Position numbers and translations under genes: made by a program. This document shows positions 1-6,226 of a stretch of 8,573 nucleotides of DNA, piece after piece. Each line of letters begins with the position of its first letter. The first letter of the stretch is position 1. This DNA comes from an uncultured Ignavibacteria bacterium (GTDB taxonomy: Bacteria; Bacteroidota; Ignavibacteria; Kapaibacteriales; UBA961): positions 1-8,573 of the forward strand of contig CALMMI010000439.1 of assembly GCA_937868245.1 (NCBI GenBank), written 5' to 3'. The notes below the pieces were generated by a model. It did not search any database, was not told the origin of the DNA, and saw only the letters and a list, made by a program, of their open reading frames with translations.

Positions 1-243
1 TGTTAGACGATTTGAAAAACGAAGTTTGCTTTTTGAAACTGAATCAACTTTATTTAAATAAATATCCTGGATGATGTATGCACCCCTGTAAAGGGATAAG
101 TCTATATCTTCGATATGTCCGTAGTAACCATTCATTTCAGCCGGTGTTTTGTTAGCGTAATGCAATACAACATAAGGCAGAATAATGCGGATGGTAATAA
201 GCAGGACTGTGACACCGATAATAATTTTATATTTTTTTTCCAT
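1..243 (-). CDS. DUF748 / AsmA-like protein, N-terminal part only
   Basis: An open minus-strand frame begins with ATG at 243 and runs off the left edge, giving the first 81 residues. Residues 1-9 are charged (MEKKYKIII) and lead into a hydrophobic segment at about 7-28, read as a signal anchor in the inner membrane. The part after it (HYANKTPAEMNGYYGHIEDI, then DLSLYRGAYIIQDIYLNKVD) resembles the start of DUF748 proteins, long AsmA-like envelope proteins predicted to form a beta-rich groove and linked by family knowledge to outer-membrane homeostasis. The catalytic or transport role of this protein is not known. It starts only 14 bases after the DJ-1 stop codon, so the two are probably co-transcribed. 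No Shine-Dalgarno sequence is visible. Most of the protein lies outside the window, so the family call rests on the N-terminus alone. Confidence 0.72.
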   Translation of the reverse strand, partial: MEKKYKIIIGVTVLLITIRIILPYVVLHYANKTPAEMNGYYGHIEDIDLSLYRGAYIIQDIYLNKVDSVSKSKLRFSNRLT

Positions 244-257
244 GCTATTGAAGACTA

Positions 258-944
258 TTAATCTTTTTCATTAAGTGTCCTTAATAGCAGCTTTGCTACT
301 GCCTCGGAAGAAGCCGGATTTTGCCCGGTTATTAGCAAACCATCTTGCATAGTGTAGGAGGTCCAATCTTCTCCTTTGGAATAATGGGCACCTTGTTTTG
401 TAAGTTCATCTTCTAATAAAAAAGGTACTACTTTTGTTAATTTAACAGCTTCTTCTTCCGTATTTGAAAAACTTGTTAGCTGCTTTCCTTTTACAAGTGG
501 TTCTCCATTATTAGCCTTTACATTAACCAAAGCCGCAGGAGCATGACATACAAAAGCAATTGGTTTTTGATGATTATAAAATGATTCTATTAATTGAATA
601 GAGTTTTTATCAGTAGCCAAATCCCATAATGGACCATGACCACCTGGATAAAACACAGCATCATAATCTTGTTCCTTTATATCACTAAGTTTTAGTGAAT
701 GCTTCACTTTATCTAGTGCTGTATTATCTTTGTAAAACCTTTTTGTTGAAGGCGTTTGAGCATCCGATAATTCACTTTTAGGATCAACCGGTGGTTGACC
801 TCCGTTAGGGGACGCGATTGTTACTTCAACTTCTGCATCTGCTAAAACATAATAAGGTGTTGCAAATTCTTCTATCCAAAAACCGGTTTTTTCTCCGGTA
901 TTTCCCAATTCGCCATGGGATGTTAATACTACTAATACTTTCAT
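258..944 (-). CDS. DJ-1/PfpI family protein, Hsp31-like (type 1 glutamine amidotransferase fold)
   Basis: A 228-residue cytoplasmic protein of the DJ-1/PfpI superfamily. The nucleophile elbow is FVCHAPAAL with Cys133 followed by His134. Glu25 (in FWIEEFATP) lies 108 residues before the cysteine and Glu165 (in NTEEEAV) 32 after it, the same spacing as the catalytic residues of yeast Hsp31 as I recall them. PGGHGPLWDL (100-109) is the conserved glycine loop. Length and layout fit the Hsp31-like branch, whose members are glyoxalase III (methylglyoxal to D-lactate), chaperones or protein deglycases; which activity applies here cannot be read from sequence. The gene sits directly downstream of a broken reductase of the kind that handles reactive carbonyls, which fits an electrophile-defence role (inference). 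No clear promoter is visible within 260 bases upstream, so it may have depended on the lost reductase promoter or read-through. Confidence 0.88.
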   Translation of the reverse strand: MKVLVVLTSHGELGNTGEKTGFWIEEFATPYYVLADAEVEVTIASPNGGQPPVDPKSELSDAQTPSTKRFYKDNTALDKVKHSLKLSDIKEQDYDAVFYPGGHGPLWDLATDKNSIQLIESFYNHQKPIAFVCHAPAALVNVKANNGEPLVKGKQLTSFSNTEEEAVKLTKVVPFLLEDELTKQGAHYSKGEDWTSYTMQDGLLITGQNPASSEAVAKLLLRTLNEKD

Positions 945-968
945 AACTTTTGTTCTTTATTGTAAGAA

Positions 969-1176
969 TTATATTGTGGCAATTATTTTATCGTGATTTT
1001 GTCCATCAAATAAATCAATAAATGCCTGTGGAATATTATCGAAGACCTCAACAATGGTTGTTAGATATACAATTACATTGAGCAAAAAGAATGGCAATCC
1101 TTCTTATACTTTAAGTTTCCCTGAGGAAGTTCTTAAACAAAAGACGAACTGCCTTATCATCAGTCGGAAGACCCTG
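969..1176 (-). pseudogene. Remnant of a CurA-like NADP-dependent oxidoreductase (MDR family), internally deleted
   Basis: Two pieces of one protein family occur in the correct order on the minus strand. At 1176-1141 the frame reads QGLPTDDKAVRL, matching the RPQGLPTDD motif near the N-terminus of CurA/YncB-type medium-chain reductases. At 1067-969 another frame reads YLTTIVEVFDNIP then QAFIDLFDGQN then HDKIIATI and a stop, matching the C-terminus of the same family (typically YRETIVEGFDNIPQAF, LF-G-N-GK--VKV). The whole family is about 330 residues; here about 200 bases remain, the pieces are out of frame with each other, and stops lie between them. The start codon and nucleotide-binding domain are gone. 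The N-terminal piece runs into the hairpin that ends the upstream PRC-barrel gene. The C-terminal match is strong; the N-terminal match is short and less certain. Confidence 0.72.
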
Positions 1177-1203
1177 AATTATTTCTTTGAAAATAATTCA
1201 GGG
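1172..1203 (-). terminator. Hairpin terminator of the PRC-barrel operon
   Basis: A perfect 13-base-pair stem (CCCTGAATTATTT at 1172-1184 with AAATAATTCAGGG at 1191-1203) closes a 6-base loop. It begins 4 bases after the stop codon of the minus-strand PRC-barrel gene. On the minus strand no T-run follows, whereas the plus strand continues into TAAATTATTTTT, so it is not a perfect intrinsic terminator for the gene it follows; it may stop transcription weakly or protect the 3' end of the mRNA. Confidence 0.6.
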
Positions 1204-1207
1204 TAAA

Positions 1208-1735
1208 TTATTTTTGATTTCTGAGTTGAGCAGCATTGATGAACTCTTCACGATTATAAAACCCATCAACACTATTCGAATTGTGAATCGATTTATCTCC
1301 TTTGTAATGACGAACTAAATTTAATTCATAATCAAAATCTATGTCATCTCCCTTACGGAACCGTTTAGCTTTTGCAAAAGTTGAACTATCTATTTCATTG
1401 CTTTTAACCAATTTGTTAACATCATCAATAGTTGCCATTCCGATGGGAATAATCAAGTGATCTTCACCTTTCTTATTCAAAAATTCATGAACTCCTTCAC
1501 TGTCAGGGATTTGATACGTATTATGTCCTTCTTCTATCAAGGTTTCATCTACTTCAACATCTAAATACACTACTCGTTCGGCAGTTTTATTTACAAGCAA
1601 ATGATCTACTTTCCCAATGATGCGGTTGCTTGCATCTTTTACATCCCAGCCTCTCACATCACTATAATTTTCGGCTACTTTGTAATCCGGTAATTCATCC
1701 AGATCAAATAGATTTTTTTTTGTATTTGTCATCAT
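1208..1735 (-). CDS. PRC-barrel domain protein
   Basis: A 175-residue soluble, acidic protein. Residues about 23-66 (NYSDVRGWDVKDASNRIIGK, then VDHLLVNKTAERVVYLDVEV) form a recognisable PRC-barrel: a W-V-D small beta-barrel with the I-G-K-V-D turn, known from the photosynthetic reaction centre H subunit and RimM. Outside those settings PRC-barrel proteins are common in stress-response and envelope contexts but their role is mostly unknown. The second half (HLIIPIGMATIDD at 93-105, then a region rich in K, R and D, ending with DGFYNREEFINAA) fits the longer Bacteroidota type in which two barrel-like halves are followed by a charged tail. It has no signal peptide or membrane segment. Two ATG codons lie side by side at the start; either is possible. 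The gene follows the membrane protein at 1757-2356 with a 21-base gap, so both are likely on one transcript. Confidence 0.82.
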   Translation of the reverse strand: MMTNTKKNLFDLDELPDYKVAENYSDVRGWDVKDASNRIIGKVDHLLVNKTAERVVYLDVEVDETLIEEGHNTYQIPDSEGVHEFLNKKGEDHLIIPIGMATIDDVNKLVKSNEIDSSTFAKAKRFRKGDDIDFDYELNLVRHYKGDKSIHNSNSVDGFYNREEFINAAQLRNQK

Positions 1736-1756
1736 TTTAATTTTAAAAGTTTAATA

Positions 1757-2356
1757 CTAATTCATTTTTTTAAGAAGGTCAGCTGCTTTTGCAAAGTAAT
1801 TCTTAACAGCATCTTTTTGCTGAAGTGTTAGTTCATCCGGATTTACAGATTCAGATGCTCTTTTTAACTCCTCAATATCAGGCGCCAAAGTAGGGTATTT
1901 TGCCAATTGGATTTTTTGTAGTATCGTAGTTAAAGTATCATCTGCCATTCTAATATTATCTGCATGTGTTGTTTTTAATGGATCTTTTGTAATCATATTT
2001 GCATGTTCCTTTATTTTTTCTAAATCTGACTGGATTACATATCCTACCTCATTTGCCATAGCACTTGTTGCATCAATTAGTTTTAAAAGTGCTTCATTTG
2101 AATATACATGATCAAGACTCATCTCTTTCTCAGTGCTTTCCACAAAATTGATATAAGCTGCAACAGTACTGTTATTTTCTTTTACCGATAATAGGTCGGG
2201 TTCATTCGTTTTACTGATGTACTCTTCAGTTACTGCTTTAGTATCTTTGTCGTTATCTCGAAATACTATGAAATATAAAAGCAAAACAGAGATGACTAAG
2301 CCAAATAATACCCAAGGCCAAATCATTTTTTTCTTTTCTATCTTAATTTCTGCCAT
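1757..2356 (-). CDS. Single-pass membrane-anchored helical protein, unknown family
   Basis: I do not recognise a named domain in this 199-residue protein. It has a lysine-rich start (MAEIKIEKKK), one membrane helix at about 11-32 (MIWPWVLFGLVISVLLLYFI), and a hydrophilic remainder. By the positive-inside rule the N-terminus is cytoplasmic and residues 33-199 are periplasmic. That domain looks mostly alpha-helical, with heptad-like stretches around 65-120 and 130-199, few glycines and no cysteines, so a helical bundle is likely. It is the first gene of a probable two-gene operon with the PRC-barrel gene 21 bases downstream. A candidate -7 element (TAATTTTG) lies about 70 bases upstream. A role in envelope stress together with the PRC-barrel partner is possible but only a guess from context. 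Confidence 0.8.
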   Translation of the reverse strand: MAEIKIEKKKMIWPWVLFGLVISVLLLYFIVFRDNDKDTKAVTEEYISKTNEPDLLSVKENNSTVAAYINFVESTEKEMSLDHVYSNEALLKLIDATSAMANEVGYVIQSDLEKIKEHANMITKDPLKTTHADNIRMADDTLTTILQKIQLAKYPTLAPDIEELKRASESVNPDELTLQQKDAVKNYFAKAADLLKKMN

Positions 2357-2426
2357 AATAACTTTCTATTAAATTGATAAATGTTTTTTGAAAAACGTGT
2401 GTTTTTAATTGTAAATATTGACAGGA

Positions 2427-2434
2427 CAAAATTA
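2427..2434 (-). promoter_or_regulatory. Candidate -7 promoter element for the membrane protein/PRC-barrel operon
   Basis: On the minus strand the bases read TAATTTTG, an exact match to the Bacteroidota -7 consensus TAnnTTTG, about 70 bases before the start codon at 2356. No TTTG element sits at the usual distance upstream, so the call rests on one short motif in AT-rich DNA. Confidence 0.3.
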
Positions 2435-2585
2435 GGTGGATTTGATATGATAAGTGTTACACAACTTTGGGAATAACTTACATCATTCATACATTAATCG
2501 TTTTAGGTTTTGTAAGTCTATTACAGTGAGTTTCAAAAAAAACTATACAGTATAATGAGGAAGAGATTTTCATCAGATTAGGAGT

Positions 2586-2632
2586 GAATTGTCCTGAAAC
2601 TATGCATCAACATTTCAGGACAATTCTTTTTT
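2586..2632 (+). terminator. Strong intrinsic terminator with no visible upstream gene
   Basis: A perfect 14-base-pair stem (GAATTGTCCTGAAA at 2586-2599 with TTTCAGGACAATTC at 2613-2626) encloses a 13-base loop and is followed directly by six T on the plus strand. This is a textbook Rho-independent terminator for plus-strand transcription. The nearest gene upstream is on the minus strand and points away, so the transcript ended here must start within about 230 bases upstream or lie antisense to the operon at 1208-2356. Confidence 0.85.
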
Positions 2633-2676
2633 CACTTTCAACTAAGAATTTTTAACTAAACAGCTCAAAATTATCG

Positions 2677-2684
2677 TAATTTTG
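2677..2684 (+). promoter_or_regulatory. Candidate -7 promoter element for the surface-protein gene
   Basis: TAATTTTG matches the Bacteroidota -7 consensus TAnnTTTG exactly and lies between the orphan terminator and the surface-protein gene. It would give a leader of about 235 bases. No good TTTG is placed upstream at the usual distance, so the support is weak. Confidence 0.3.
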
Positions 2685-2832
2685 TAATTGTTTTAGAGGG
2701 TAATGTTTTAGTATTCCACAAGCAATTCAAATTGCGACGAGTTATTAAGAGGTGAAGGTTGCAATGGAAATGATTTTTTAACTACACCGAAACTAATTCC
2801 TCAAAACTTTACACATTACACATGAAGAAGTC

Positions 2833-2862
2833 TGCTTATTAGTAAGCAAACTATTTTTTCTT
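2833..2862 (+). terminator. Small hairpin with T-run in the leader of the surface-protein gene
   Basis: TGCTTA (2833-2838), loop TTAG, TAAGCA (2843-2848) form a six-base-pair hairpin, followed by a T-rich tract (six T in a row at about 2854-2859). It resembles a weak terminator or attenuator 60-90 bases before the start codon of the gene at 2926. The stem is short and AT-rich, so it may be inert. Confidence 0.3.
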
Positions 2863-2913
2863 GCTATTTTAGTATTCAAATCTCAATCAGAAATTCAAAC
2901 TATTCATCAAACC

Positions 2914-2920
2914 GGAGAAG
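2914..2920 (+). promoter_or_regulatory. Shine-Dalgarno site of the surface-protein gene
   Basis: GGAGAAG lies 5 bases before the ATG at 2926 (8 bases from the GGAG core). It is the only convincing Shine-Dalgarno sequence among the genes here and supports this start, which is also immediately followed by a signal peptide. Confidence 0.65.
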
Positions 2921-2925
2921 ATTCT

Positions 2926-5235
2926 ATGAAAAAATTACTTTTACCACTACTTGTTGCCCTCTTTTGCTACCAAACTGTGTGTACGGCACAGTTGTCAGCC
3001 TCAAAAACACTTCCTACCGAAGATAACAGGATATGGGCACCGGTTACACTTACCCGAACAGAATCGGTACTATTTCCCGGTTCAAAAAACATCGCAGTTA
3101 AAATCGCAGCCAATTCTATATCTACTTCTTCCATTGCTCCTTTCACCTATTGTAAAGGCTCATCTGTTTCAGTCCCTTTCACTGTTTCGGGGACATTCAA
3201 CGGAGACAATGTTTTCACAGCCCAGATTTCAGACCCGTCAGGTACATTTACAAATCCTACAACAATCGGTACTCTTACAGGAACAATCGATGGTACTATT
3301 AGTGGCACAATTCCACTTACAATTGCTAATAGCGGTACATATAGAATCAGAGTAATTAGCAGCAGTCCGGCAGTAAATGGTACTGATAATGGTACAAATC
3401 TAACTGTAAATCCACTGCCTGCCCTTTACTCTATTACCGGGAGCAGTTCATACTGTGCAGAAGGAAATGGAGTGGTTATTGGAGTAAGTAATTCTGAAAT
3501 AGGTGTCAAATACCAATTGAAAAGAGACGGTGCAAATGTTGGGTCAGAACAAAACGGTAACTTTCTACCAATATCTTTCGGACCACAAAAAACGGTTGGA
3601 ACTTATACTGTAGTTGCAACATTTACTGCAACCGGCTGCTCACAAAAAATGGCTGATAGCATAAATCTTACGATTAATCCATTACCTCAACAGTTTAATG
3701 TAACCGGTGGTGGAAGTTATTGTGCCGGAGGTAGTGGTAACCTTGTAGGTCTAAGCAGTTCCCAGCCAGGTGTATCGTATCAGTTATTGCGCTATTCTAC
3801 AGAAACTGGTTCTCCTATCGGTGGAACCGGTGACCCGCTTTCTTTTGGGAATCAAACGGTTGGAGGACTCTATACTATTATTGGAAAAAATCTTCAAACA
3901 GGTTGCTCAATAGAAATGTCGGGCAATGCGAATGTTGTAGTTAACCCTTTACCGAATCAGTACGATGTTGTTGGAGGTGGAACATACTGCGAAGGTGACA
4001 ACGGTGTAGCGGTTCTTCTATACTCCTCAGATACTAATGTTGTCTATCAATTGAAAGTTGACGGGGCTAATACAGGAGCTCCTAAAAATGGTACAGGTCT
4101 GGCTATTGAATTTGGTTTACAAAAGTTGCCCGGAGTTTACACTGTAGAGGCTACCAATACCAAGACTACTTGCAAATCTATGATGACCGGCTCAAAAACT
4201 GTAATACGCACGCCTATTCCTGCTAAACCAGTCATTACTAAAATAGGTAATGACTTATCCTCGAGTGCGAACACCGGAAACCAATGGTATATTGATCAAC
4301 AGGTAATTCTGGGTGCCAATTCCAAAACATATTCACCTGTAGCAAGTGGAAAGTATTCTGTTATTGTTACAGATAAAGGTTGCACTTCGTTAATGTCCGA
4401 TTTAATGGACGTTACCATTAATTCTTCTAAATTGTCAGCAGGATTTAATGCTGCCCCTACAACAGGAATAGCACCATTACTTGTTGTATTTACTGATGCT
4501 TCCACAGGTAAACCAAAAACTTGGAATTGGGATTTCGGTGATTCCCAAACAAGTACTGAGCAGAACCCATCCCATACCTATACAAAAGCCGGTAGCTATA
4601 CCGTTACTTTGGTTGTATCCGACGGAACAACAAATGATACAAAAACAAAAGTAGCATTCATTGTAGTAGAGGAACAATCTGAGGTTGCCGCTAACTTCTC
4701 TGCAACTGTCACCGGAGGTAAAGCACCTCTTTTAGTTAAGTTTACAGATTTATCAACAGGGTCACCTACTGCATGGGAATGGGATTTTGGTGATGAAAGT
4801 GCTTTCTCTACTGTGAATAACCCTGAACACACATATAATACTGTTGGAAAATATAGCGTTACACTAACAGTTACAAAAGATAGCAAGCAATATAAAACAA
4901 CTAAAAAAGACTTTATTACGATAGAGAATGCAAGTAATGCCCCTGATGAAGGTTTCAAATCAGGTGATATGACCAATAAGCATTTTACACTGATACCTAA
5001 CCCAAATGATGGAATAGGTTCTATCAACTACTATTCTCCGCAAGTACAAAACATTACGTTGACTATGACTTCAATTCTCGGAAAGCAAATTTTAAGAAAA
5101 GAACTCGTAATGCAAAACGGTGAAAATACTATTCCTCTGGATGTAACCGGATTAGACGTAGCAGAAGGAATGTACTACATTACAATTCAGCATTCAGGTG
5201 GCACTATTTCTCGAATAATGCAGATTGTGAAGTGA
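2926..5235 (+). CDS. Secreted surface protein with Ig-like repeats, two PKD domains and T9SS sorting domain
   Basis: A 769-residue protein. Residues 1-21 are a Sec signal peptide (MKKLLLPLLVALF core, likely cut after CTA21); no lipobox is present. Residues about 68-163 are an Ig-like beta-domain (GTFNGDNVFTAQISD motif). Residues 164-430 are three 89-residue repeats. Residues about 431-500 are another Ig-like unit with NQWYIDQQVILGA and Y-V-V-T-D-K-G-C. Two PKD domains follow at about 505-583 and 588-667, each with the signature WDFGD (535-539 and 619-623) and the later HTY. Residues 686-769 fit a type A C-terminal sorting domain (FTLIPNPNDG, LGKQILRKEL, GMYYITIQHSGG, IMQIVK), which directs export across the outer membrane by the type IX system and anchoring at the surface. 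No enzyme domain is visible, so adhesion, matrix or polysaccharide binding is likely. The gene stands alone, with the Shine-Dalgarno site at 2914. Confidence 0.9.
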   Translation: MKKLLLPLLVALFCYQTVCTAQLSASKTLPTEDNRIWAPVTLTRTESVLFPGSKNIAVKIAANSISTSSIAPFTYCKGSSVSVPFTVSGTFNGDNVFTAQISDPSGTFTNPTTIGTLTGTIDGTISGTIPLTIANSGTYRIRVISSSPAVNGTDNGTNLTVNPLPALYSITGSSSYCAEGNGVVIGVSNSEIGVKYQLKRDGANVGSEQNGNFLPISFGPQKTVGTYTVVATFTATGCSQKMADSINLTINPLPQQFNVTGGGSYCAGGSGNLVGLSSSQPGVSYQLLRYSTETGSPIGGTGDPLSFGNQTVGGLYTIIGKNLQTGCSIEMSGNANVVVNPLPNQYDVVGGGTYCEGDNGVAVLLYSSDTNVVYQLKVDGANTGAPKNGTGLAIEFGLQKLPGVYTVEATNTKTTCKSMMTGSKTVIRTPIPAKPVITKIGNDLSSSANTGNQWYIDQQVILGANSKTYSPVASGKYSVIVTDKGCTSLMSDLMDVTINSSKLSAGFNAAPTTGIAPLLVVFTDASTGKPKTWNWDFGDSQTSTEQNPSHTYTKAGSYTVTLVVSDGTTNDTKTKVAFIVVEEQSEVAANFSATVTGGKAPLLVKFTDLSTGSPTAWEWDFGDESAFSTVNNPEHTYNTVGKYSVTLTVTKDSKQYKTTKKDFITIENASNAPDEGFKSGDMTNKHFTLIPNPNDGIGSINYYSPQVQNITLTMTSILGKQILRKELVMQNGENTIPLDVTGLDVAEGMYYITIQHSGGTISRIMQIVK
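3415..4215 (+). repeat. Three tandem 89-residue repeats inside the surface protein
   Basis: Residues 164-252, 253-341 and 342-430 repeat with a period of exactly 89 residues. Each is preceded by a PLP/PIP tripeptide (163-165, 252-254, 341-343, and the start of the next unit at 430-432). Each has G-G/S-x-S/T-Y-C near the start, V-x-YQL in the middle, S/E-FG-Q and G-x-YT-V near the end, and two cysteines 61 residues apart: C177/C238, C266/C327 and C355/C416. The constant spacing suggests one disulfide per beta-sandwich unit. At the DNA level the copies have diverged, so the duplication is old. Confidence 0.85.
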
Positions 5236-5249
5236 TAAACTGATAAATT

Positions 5250-5268
5250 AGAAATGCCGATAATTTCT
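5250..5268 (+). terminator. Weak hairpin after the surface-protein gene
   Basis: AGAAAT (5250-5255) and ATTTCT (5263-5268) can pair across a 7-base loop 15 bases after the stop codon, followed by TACTTTCT. The stem is short and AT-rich; the larger inverted repeat just downstream is the better candidate for ending this transcript. Confidence 0.25.
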
Positions 5269-5289
5269 TACTTTCTGATAAATTTGTTA

Positions 5290-5389
5290 GTCATTCTGAA
5301 CGATAGTGAAGAATCTCCGTTTGTGTATCCGTCTTACTTATTTACGGTACAAGCGGAGATTCTTCACTTGAAGACTCATTTAGAATGAC
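5290..5389. repeat. Long imperfect inverted repeat between convergent genes
   Basis: The left arm (5290-5323, starting GTCATTCT, then GAACGAT, then AGTGAAGAATCTCCG) and the right arm (5350-5389) are inverted copies. The 15-base core AGTGAAGAATCTCCG at 5305-5319 is perfectly matched by 5354-5368, and the outer GTCATTCT at 5290-5297 by 5382-5389. The arms differ by a few substitutions and by about 6 extra bases in the right arm; the spacer is 26 bases. It lies between two genes that converge (ends at 5235 and 5426), where it can act as a two-way terminator. The form, short palindromic arms ending in GTCATTCT, resembles dispersed intergenic repeats such as REP/MITE-like elements (inference). No flanking target duplication is obvious. 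Confidence 0.75.
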
Positions 5390-5425
5390 AAGTTACAGTA
5401 GTTGTTATTCGTTTTTACGATTCTA

Positions 5426-6175
5426 TTAATCATCCTGCCTTATAGAAAATCTATTCAACTCCGCTTTTCTCAATCTCCAATCGGGTAAAAACTTATCCAT
5501 AAAAGCAACAAACCTGTGGTTATGGCTTCGTTCAAGTAAGTGAACCATTTCGTGAACTACAAGGTATTCCAAGCTCTCCAACGGCTTTTTTGCCAGTTCT
5601 AAATTTACCCATATCCGTTTTTTTACAACATTACATGTACCCCACTTGGTTTTCATTTTCTTGATACCGAACTCATTAACCTTTACATTCATCACTTCTT
5701 CCCACTTGGCGAAGTATTGCGGCACTAAAATCTTCAATTGCTTGCGATACCAATTTTCGAGTATGTTTTCCTTTTGCTCTTTAGTCATCCCGGGTTTTAC
5801 TTGCAGCAATAATTTGTCCTCCGTAATTGAAACCTTTGGATTGCCTTCGGATTCAATAATTTCTAGTACATAGGTTTTACCCAGGAAATAATGATTTTCA
5901 CCCGAAATAAACTCTCGTGGTGATTCTCTCTCCTTGCTGAGCATTCTTGTCCTGTGCTGCTTTATCCAATCTAATTTGGAAACAGCAAAACTCTTGATTG
6001 CCTCCATATCCATTTTGAGTGGTGCAGAAATTTTGACGGTAGCCAGCGGAGGGTATATTCGTAGGTGAATATTCTTGATTTTCTTTCGAGTTATCTCGAT
6101 TGGTATGGAATCAATTTCGATTTGGTGAACTGTAGTTTTGCCTTTTGGCGATTTTAGAAAATTTAACCATTTCAT
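5426..6175 (-). CDS. YgjP-type (DUF45, SprT-like) zinc metalloprotease
   Basis: A 249-residue cytoplasmic protein of the YgjP/DUF45 metallopeptidase family. The zinc site is VVHEMVH with His208, Glu209 and His212, followed by a third ligand in ERSHNHRF (His218 or His220) and the family tail FMDKFLPDWRLRKAELN. The upstream family signature KMKTKWGTC (174-181) precedes a beta-strand IWVNLELAKKP. The N-terminal part (about 17-125) is the usual beta-rich domain with R-K-KIKNIHLRIYPP. The length is normal for the family (about 230-250). The substrate is unknown; homologues are often found next to type I restriction-modification genes, but none is present here. It follows the YjdF-like gene by 51 bases on the same strand and may share its transcript. 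It converges with the surface-protein gene, with an inverted repeat between. Confidence 0.88.
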   Translation of the reverse strand: MKWLNFLKSPKGKTTVHQIEIDSIPIEITRKKIKNIHLRIYPPLATVKISAPLKMDMEAIKSFAVSKLDWIKQHRTRMLSKERESPREFISGENHYFLGKTYVLEIIESEGNPKVSITEDKLLLQVKPGMTKEQKENILENWYRKQLKILVPQYFAKWEEVMNVKVNEFGIKKMKTKWGTCNVVKKRIWVNLELAKKPLESLEYLVVHEMVHLLERSHNHRFVAFMDKFLPDWRLRKAELNRFSIRQDD

Positions 6176-6226
6176 TGTCAGCTTTCAAAAAATCAATATT
6201 GAGACTAATTTATTCTTAACGAGTGA

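Larger units (their letters stand above)
2357..2925. other. Gene-free stretch with divergent promoter signals and an orphan terminator
   Basis: This 569-base AT-rich stretch separates the divergent membrane-protein gene (minus) and the surface-protein gene (plus). I see no credible coding frame on either strand: the open stretches are under 30 codons and carry no family motifs. It holds a strong plus-strand terminator at 2586-2632, candidate promoter elements on each strand, a palindrome GCAATTCAAATTGC at 2722-2735, and a short hairpin with T-run at 2833-2862 close to the surface-protein gene. Confidence 0.7.

Noticed and set aside
1054..1206. A plus-strand frame of 50 codons (ATG at 1054) with a faint look of a transposase N-terminus (VRYTITLS).
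   Set aside because: It is antisense to clear oxidoreductase C-terminal codons, runs through the terminator hairpin, lacks a ribosome-binding site, and the transposase likeness is limited to a few residues.
2383..2396. Palindromic GTTTTTTGAAAAAC in the leader of the membrane-protein gene.
   Set aside because: It is an A/T-tract palindrome expected by chance in DNA of this composition, and no second copy was seen to support an operator.
2951..3355. A 134-codon frame in another phase within the surface-protein gene.
   Set aside because: It overlaps the signal peptide and first Ig-like domain of the real gene and is rich in L, Q and S without any domain signal.
3415..4215. Possible CRISPR array or recent DNA tandem repeat in the surface-protein gene.
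   Set aside because: The periodicity is at protein level (89 residues, 267 bases), the DNA copies are diverged, and there are no short identical repeats with unique spacers.
4296..5027. Several antisense frames of 66-143 codons opposite the PKD and sorting-domain region.
   Set aside because: The plus strand encodes clear PKD and T9SS domains there; the antisense readings overlap one another and show no family motif.
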